NCBI GenBank assembly: GCA_019510535.1
Contig: JAEKKE010000086.1
Location: 1 to 16,864 of the forward strand
Direction of reading: 5' to 3'
Origin: Acidobacteriota bacterium
Lineage (GTDB): Bacteria; Acidobacteriota; Terriglobia; Terriglobales; Acidobacteriaceae
Length of the DNA stretch: 16,864 nucleotides
The position numbers were made by a program, and so were the translations under genes. The notes under the pieces were generated by a model. That model was not told where the DNA came from. It saw nothing but the letters and a program-made list of their open reading frames with translations, and did not search any database. Positions 13,214 through 16,864 of the stretch are shown here, in pieces (position 1 is the first letter of the stretch; the number at the start of each line of letters is the position of its first letter).

Positions 13214-14511
13214 CGCTCGGCCAGGTTGTCCAGAAGCGTGTAGAACTCAGGGAAGCTGACGCTGGCGACCTCTGCGTTCTGAATGATGGTCTCGCCTTCG
13301 GCACGCAGGGCAGCGACGGAGAAGGCCATTGCGATACGGTGGTCGTGGCCGGTCTCGATGCGAGCTCCGTGGAGTTTTTGATTGCCTGGGATGTGAAGCC
13401 CATCTTCGAACTCTTCGAACTCAGCTCCCATCGCTTTGAGGTTCTTGGCTACCAGGGCGATGCGGTCGCTCTCTTTGACGCGAAGCTCCTGGGCATCTCG
13501 GATGCGGATACCTTCCTGTGTGTAGGGAGCAATGGCCGCAATCACCGGGAGCTCATCGATCAACTGCGCCGTAAGCGCACCGCTAATGTCTGCGCCCTTC
13601 AGGCCGCCCGGAGCGCGGTTTACCTGGATGGTGCCCACCATCTCGCCGTGCTTCTCTTCAAGGTTCAGCACCTTGACCTTCAAGCCGATGCCTGTAAGAA
13701 CGTCGAGCAGGGCCGCACGGGTGGGGTTCATTCCCAGGCCGTCGAAGACCAGGTTGGAGTCGGGGAAGAGCAGAGCCGCACACAGGAAGAAGGCTGCCGA
13801 CGAGATATCACCCGGTACAGCCACATCAATTCCTGTCAACGTCTGTCCGCCGGCGATGGTGATCTTGTCCGCGGTGCGGTTGAGTTCGGCGCCAAAGGCG
13901 CGCAGCGCATGTTCGGAGTGATCGCGGGTCCGGACAGACTCAGAGATCGAAGTCACACCTTCGGCCTGCAGGCCGGCAAAGAGAATCGCAGTCTTTACCT
14001 GCGCGCTCGGGATCGGTGTTGCAAAATCGATTGCCTTGAGTGGTGTGCCGAAGATGGTGACAGGAGCATGGCCTTCGGTGAGATCAATGCGGGCGCCCAT
14101 CTGCGAGAGCGGCTTGCGAATGCGTTCCATCGGCCGGCGGGACAGGGACTCATCGCCAATGAGGGTAAAGACATGCGGGTGCGAGGCGATAAGCCCGGAA
14201 AGCATGCGCATGGTAGAACCAGAGTTTCCGCAATCGAGCTGACCCACTGGCCGTTCAAAGGCGCCGCCTACACCGGTTACTTCGATAGTGCCGTCACTCT
14301 GGGTGTTGACCTTCGCGCCCAGAGTGACCATGCAGCCGAGTGTGGAGTGCGGGTCGGCGCCGGTAGAGAAGTTGTATAACCGCGATGTGCCTTTAGCCAG
14401 TCCGGCCAGCATGGCGTAGCGGTGAGAGATGGACTTGTCGCCTGGAACGCGAAAAGAACCGTGCAGGTTTTTCGCGGGGCGGATCGTCTGAGTCGTACTA
14501 ATCGTCTGCAT
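13210..14511 (-). CDS. aroA: 3-phosphoshikimate 1-carboxyvinyltransferase (EPSP synthase), class II-like
   Basis: Joins shikimate-3-phosphate and phosphoenolpyruvate in the shikimate pathway to aromatic amino acids. The 433-residue protein is full length. It carries PGDKSISHR (23-31), GNSGSTMR (95-102), RRPMERI, RIRDAQELRVKESDR and TGHDHRIAMAFSVAAL. It has all four published class II markers: GDKS (24-27), SAQVK (169-173), RDHSE (196-200) and NPTR (262-265). At the position corresponding to E. coli Gly96 it still has Gly (GNSG). The ATG at 14511 has GGAAG 10 bases upstream. The stop codon is the end of repeat copy C, so the last residues (LAER) border the repeat. It is followed by the glycosyltransferase gene. 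Confidence 0.95.
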   Translation of the reverse strand: MQTISTTQTIRPAKNLHGSFRVPGDKSISHRYAMLAGLAKGTSRLYNFSTGADPHSTLGCMVTLGAKVNTQSDGTIEVTGVGGAFERPVGQLDCGNSGSTMRMLSGLIASHPHVFTLIGDESLSRRPMERIRKPLSQMGARIDLTEGHAPVTIFGTPLKAIDFATPIPSAQVKTAILFAGLQAEGVTSISESVRTRDHSEHALRAFGAELNRTADKITIAGGQTLTGIDVAVPGDISSAAFFLCAALLFPDSNLVFDGLGMNPTRAALLDVLTGIGLKVKVLNLEEKHGEMVGTIQVNRAPGGLKGADISGALTAQLIDELPVIAAIAPYTQEGIRIRDAQELRVKESDRIALVAKNLKAMGAEFEEFEDGLHIPGNQKLHGARIETGHDHRIAMAFSVAALRAEGETIIQNAEVASVSFPEFYTLLDNLAER

Positions 14512-14678
14512 CTTGAAATTTCTTCCGGATAGCCATGAGCGGTCATCGTTATGCCGCGGAGGGAAATCTTGTGGAGACTCTAACGGCTAACGTGCGGACA
14601 ACTTCGCACCCGGTTCTGAGGTTCCACTTCCGTTGAACGTTTGCCTTTGATTGTACCGTGAGGGGAGGCTTGGAAAGT
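14512..14678. other. Gap upstream of aroA
   Basis: This 167-base gap lies between two minus-strand genes and presumably holds the aroA promoter. A TACAAT-like -10 on the minus strand (14655-14650) is the best candidate but has no good -35. TCCGTTGAAC (14629-14638) is repeated in inverted form as GTTCAACGGA (14677-14686), which overlaps the end of the phosphatase gene. No small gene is supported. Confidence 0.4.
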
Positions 14679-16496
14679 TCAACGGACATGAAGCACGACG
14701 ACGGTTTCGTCGTCGAAGTGCTCGGTCTGGGATTGGAAATGTCCGACACCCTTTAGGATGGCTTCACCGGTTACCTGAGCTGTTGGATTCTTCAGCTTTC
14801 GCAGCACCTCGACCAGGCGTTCGTTACCGAACATCTCGTGTGACGAGTTCTCGGCATCCGTAATCCCGTCGGAGAAAAAGACGATCTGGTCGCCTGGCTG
14901 GGTAGAAAGCGTCAGCTCTTCATAAACAGCGTGGGGGAACAGGCCAAGAGGGAAACCCTCTGCCTGGATGGTGCGAACCTCGCCACCCGTGACGAAGAAA
15001 GGCTGGACCGAACCTGCGTTCGCGATGCTCAGCGTCTGTTCGTTATCGTCCCAGAGGCCGATCAGCATGGTGACGTACTGTGCATCCAGTTTGCGTTCCT
15101 GCAGTTGGTCATTGAGGGTCGCCAGAAGGTTGCCGGGCGAGAGCTGCTGCGCTCCGAGAGAGCGAAGAATTCCTGAGACCAGCGCGGCATAGAGAGCCGC
15201 GGGCGCGGCCTTTCCAGAGACATCCCCCATAACGATCAAGGTCCGTCCGGGGCCATAGTCCAGGAAGTCGTACATGTCGCCGCCGATGGAGCGCGCGGGC
15301 AGGAACTTCGCAAAGAAGTCTGCGTGTGGGTGCGATGGCGGCGCAGCCGGCAACAAGCGGAGCTGCACCTGGCGAGCCATGGCGAGATCGCGCTCCATGC
15401 GCTGCTCTTCTTCGAGAATGCGTTCATAGAGCCGTGCATTCTCGATGGCAATCGCGACCTGGCCGGCCAGAGTTGTAAGCGTGCGCTGATGCTCTTCGTT
15501 GTAGTAGTTCGCCCGCGTATGTTCGACATCGATTACGCCGATGATCTGGTCTTTATAGACCAGCGGGACGGCAAGTTCGGAGCGGGTCTCGGGGTGGTAG
15601 TTGACGTAACGCGAATCCTTGCGCACGTCCGGAACCAGGATCGGAACACGTTCCTTGGCGGCAGTGCCGATGATGCCGTGACCGGGCTCGACGATGTGCT
15701 GGCGTTGGACTCGCTCCCCGAAACGGGTTGAGAAGCGATGCTCAAAGTGCTTTGACCGGGAGTTCCAGAGCAGAATGCTGAACATCTGGAAGTCCACCAC
15801 CCGCTTCATCAGTTGCCCAACCCGTTCCAACAAGTCATCAAGATCCAGGATGCTGGTCAACTCGCGCGAGATCTCGCCAAGAACGGTGAGCGTCTGCGCC
15901 TGGCGCGCGACTCGAGTGTAGAGCCGGGCGTTTTCGATGGCGATGGCGATGCGGGAGGCAACGAGTTCGAGCAGCCGCTGGTGTTCTTGCGTAAAGTAGG
16001 CGATCTGTGTCGATTCGATGTCCAGTACGCCAATCACCTTATTTTTGCTGATGAGCGGAATCGCCAGCTCCGACTTAACGTCCGGGTTTGCCGGGATGTA
16101 GTAGTCCTTCTTGGAGACGTCTTCCACCAGAACGGCGCGGCGCAGCTCAGCAGCTCTGCCGATAACACCTTTGCCGATCTTGACACGCATCCGTTCCGAC
16201 TCGGGGGAGTGGCCGATCTGGAACCGCATCCAGAAGTCCTGCGTGCGGTCGTTGATGAGCAGGATGGCAAAGATTCTGTAATCGATGACGGCGCGCACCA
16301 GATCCGCCACCCGCTGCATGGTGGTCTGCAGGTCGAGGGTATTGTTCAGGGCATCGGCCAGTTGCGTGAGGAAGTCGATCTGCAGCGGCTCGATATGCAC
16401 CCGGGGCGTCGTCGGCGACGCCGTGTTCGACGGCCGATAGTCACCCTCGAATTCGTGGGTGTGTTCTACAGGGCGCGTTGTCTCCGGCGAGGGCAT
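14679..16496 (-). CDS. GAF-GAF-SpoIIE (PP2C) serine phosphatase regulator
   Basis: A 605-residue cytoplasmic signalling protein. Two GAF sensor domains come first, about residues 40-195 and 215-365. Each begins with a similar helix (LQTTMQRVADLVRAVIDYRIFAILL; LDDLLERVGQLMKRVVDFQMFSILL) and ends AIAIENARLY. A short coiled coil (ERILEEEQRMERDLAMARQVQLRLLP) then leads into a PP2C-type SpoIIE phosphatase domain, about 390-605. Metal-binding aspartates are present: GGDMYDF (D407), GDVSGKAAPAAL (D425), FFSDGITDAEN (D543) and FDDETVV (D595/D596). NAGSVQPFF is typical. Such proteins often act on anti-anti-sigma factors (RsbV type), but none is encoded here. No membrane segment is seen. The start at 16496 has no clear ribosome site. 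It diverges from the gene at 16570. Confidence 0.93.
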   Translation of the reverse strand: MPSPETTRPVEHTHEFEGDYRPSNTASPTTPRVHIEPLQIDFLTQLADALNNTLDLQTTMQRVADLVRAVIDYRIFAILLINDRTQDFWMRFQIGHSPESERMRVKIGKGVIGRAAELRRAVLVEDVSKKDYYIPANPDVKSELAIPLISKNKVIGVLDIESTQIAYFTQEHQRLLELVASRIAIAIENARLYTRVARQAQTLTVLGEISRELTSILDLDDLLERVGQLMKRVVDFQMFSILLWNSRSKHFEHRFSTRFGERVQRQHIVEPGHGIIGTAAKERVPILVPDVRKDSRYVNYHPETRSELAVPLVYKDQIIGVIDVEHTRANYYNEEHQRTLTTLAGQVAIAIENARLYERILEEEQRMERDLAMARQVQLRLLPAAPPSHPHADFFAKFLPARSIGGDMYDFLDYGPGRTLIVMGDVSGKAAPAALYAALVSGILRSLGAQQLSPGNLLATLNDQLQERKLDAQYVTMLIGLWDDNEQTLSIANAGSVQPFFVTGGEVRTIQAEGFPLGLFPHAVYEELTLSTQPGDQIVFFSDGITDAENSSHEMFGNERLVEVLRKLKNPTAQVTGEAILKGVGHFQSQTEHFDDETVVVLHVR

Positions 16497-16569
16497 AGTT
16501 AGAGGCGATGATATCGCAGTAAGCTATGAGAAAGGCGAGTCTTCCGCCAGCTTCACAGGAGCAGCGGCA

Positions 16570-16864
16570 TTGTTTTTCATGTCACTCAGTACTTTTTCCG
16601 ATTGGCTGTGTATCGTTGGTTTTGTCCTTGGTCTTCCCACCATGGTTGCCACCTATCTGCAGGCTGTAAAGGCCCGCAGAATCGCTGAGGCGACACGGCG
16701 GGAGCTGATCTTCAGTGAGGACTGTCTCGAGTTCGTGCTTGATACCGGTGACTTCGTGAACCTGGTTCCACTGGAGCAGCTTCACACCGTGCCGAAGCCA
16801 GGGGACGTCGTTCTTCTGCCCGGCGATGGACTTGAGGCGGGGGCGGGACCTTACCGCGTAGAGC
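16570..16864 (+). CDS. Membrane-anchored protein of unknown function (partial, 3' end outside the window)
   Basis: The frame is open to the window edge. Translation gives one N-terminal membrane segment (FSDWLCIVGFVLGLPTMVATYLQAV) followed by a basic KARRIAEATRREL and a soluble part (DCLEFVLDTGDFVNLVPLEQLHTVPKPGDVVLLPGDG). I do not recognise the family. The TTG at 16570 is chosen because AGGAG (16557-16561) lies 8 bases upstream. The ATG at 16579, three codons later, has no ribosome site at normal distance and is the alternative. The 73-base gap to the phosphatase start presumably holds divergent promoters. Confidence 0.65.
   Translation, partial: MFFMSLSTFSDWLCIVGFVLGLPTMVATYLQAVKARRIAEATRRELIFSEDCLEFVLDTGDFVNLVPLEQLHTVPKPGDVVLLPGDGLEAGAGPYRVE

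Noticed and set aside
12205..14379. A 724-codon open frame on the plus strand, antisense to the glycosyltransferase and aroA.
   Set aside because: Both minus-strand genes have clear family motifs through this stretch. The plus-strand product has no recognisable domain and runs through a non-coding repeat. Long antisense frames are common in GC-rich genes.
1..16864. CRISPR array, prophage, transposase or toxin-antitoxin system.
   Set aside because: No regularly spaced direct repeats, integrase, phage structural gene, transposase or small toxin pair could be found; the only repeats are the dispersed palindromic elements.

Overview
The window looks like a chromosomal segment from an Acidobacteriota member, probably close to the Terriglobales (Terriglobus, Granulicella or Edaphobacter type). 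This is inferred from gene content and protein style: a tandem DUF507 pair, a bifunctional-nuclease-family gene fused to miaB by a 4-base overlap, a GAF-GAF-SpoIIE phosphatase and many GTG starts. No 16S or other phylogenetic marker is present. The region is gene-dense and mostly housekeeping. I see no prophage, CRISPR array or transposase.

Layout: (1) 1-1742, minus: most of ppk1 (polyphosphate kinase), cut by the window edge. (2) 1743-1970: a gap holding repeat copy A and a hairpin that overlaps the ribosome-binding site of a small plus-strand gene for an exported Lys/Ala-rich protein (1971-2270). (3) 2280-8687, minus: a run of co-directional genes. In transcription order these are an acidic protein of unknown function, recJ, an HlyD-type adaptor, an exported TPR protein, ctaA (haem A synthase) and an exported two-domain VOC protein that overlaps ctaA by 8 bases. 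(4) 8748-11840, plus: a thioredoxin-like [2Fe-2S] ferredoxin, two overlapping DUF507 genes, tRNA-Glu(CTC), miaB and a bifunctional nuclease (BFN/DUF151) gene. (5) 11890-14511, minus: aroA (EPSP synthase, class II markers) and then a family-4-type glycosyltransferase. (6) 14679-16496, minus: a GAF-GAF-PP2C regulator, diverging from a partial membrane-anchored gene at the right edge (16570-16864).

The most unusual content is a dispersed palindromic element of about 115 bp. It is present as three near-complete copies (A 1808-1920, B 8106-8222, C 13099-13213) and one internally deleted copy (D 11846-11893). The ends read TAGAGCATTTTTCC and its complement, and the core is a conserved 9-bp hairpin with a 6-base loop. 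At copies B, C and D the terminal TAG of the element is the stop codon of a minus-strand gene (the 155-aa protein, aroA and the glycosyltransferase). At B and C the hairpin loop carries an ATG that reads in frame into the next gene (recJ, glycosyltransferase). At copy B the whole spacer between two genes is the element. I do not recognise this family; it looks MITE- or REP-like and non-autonomous.
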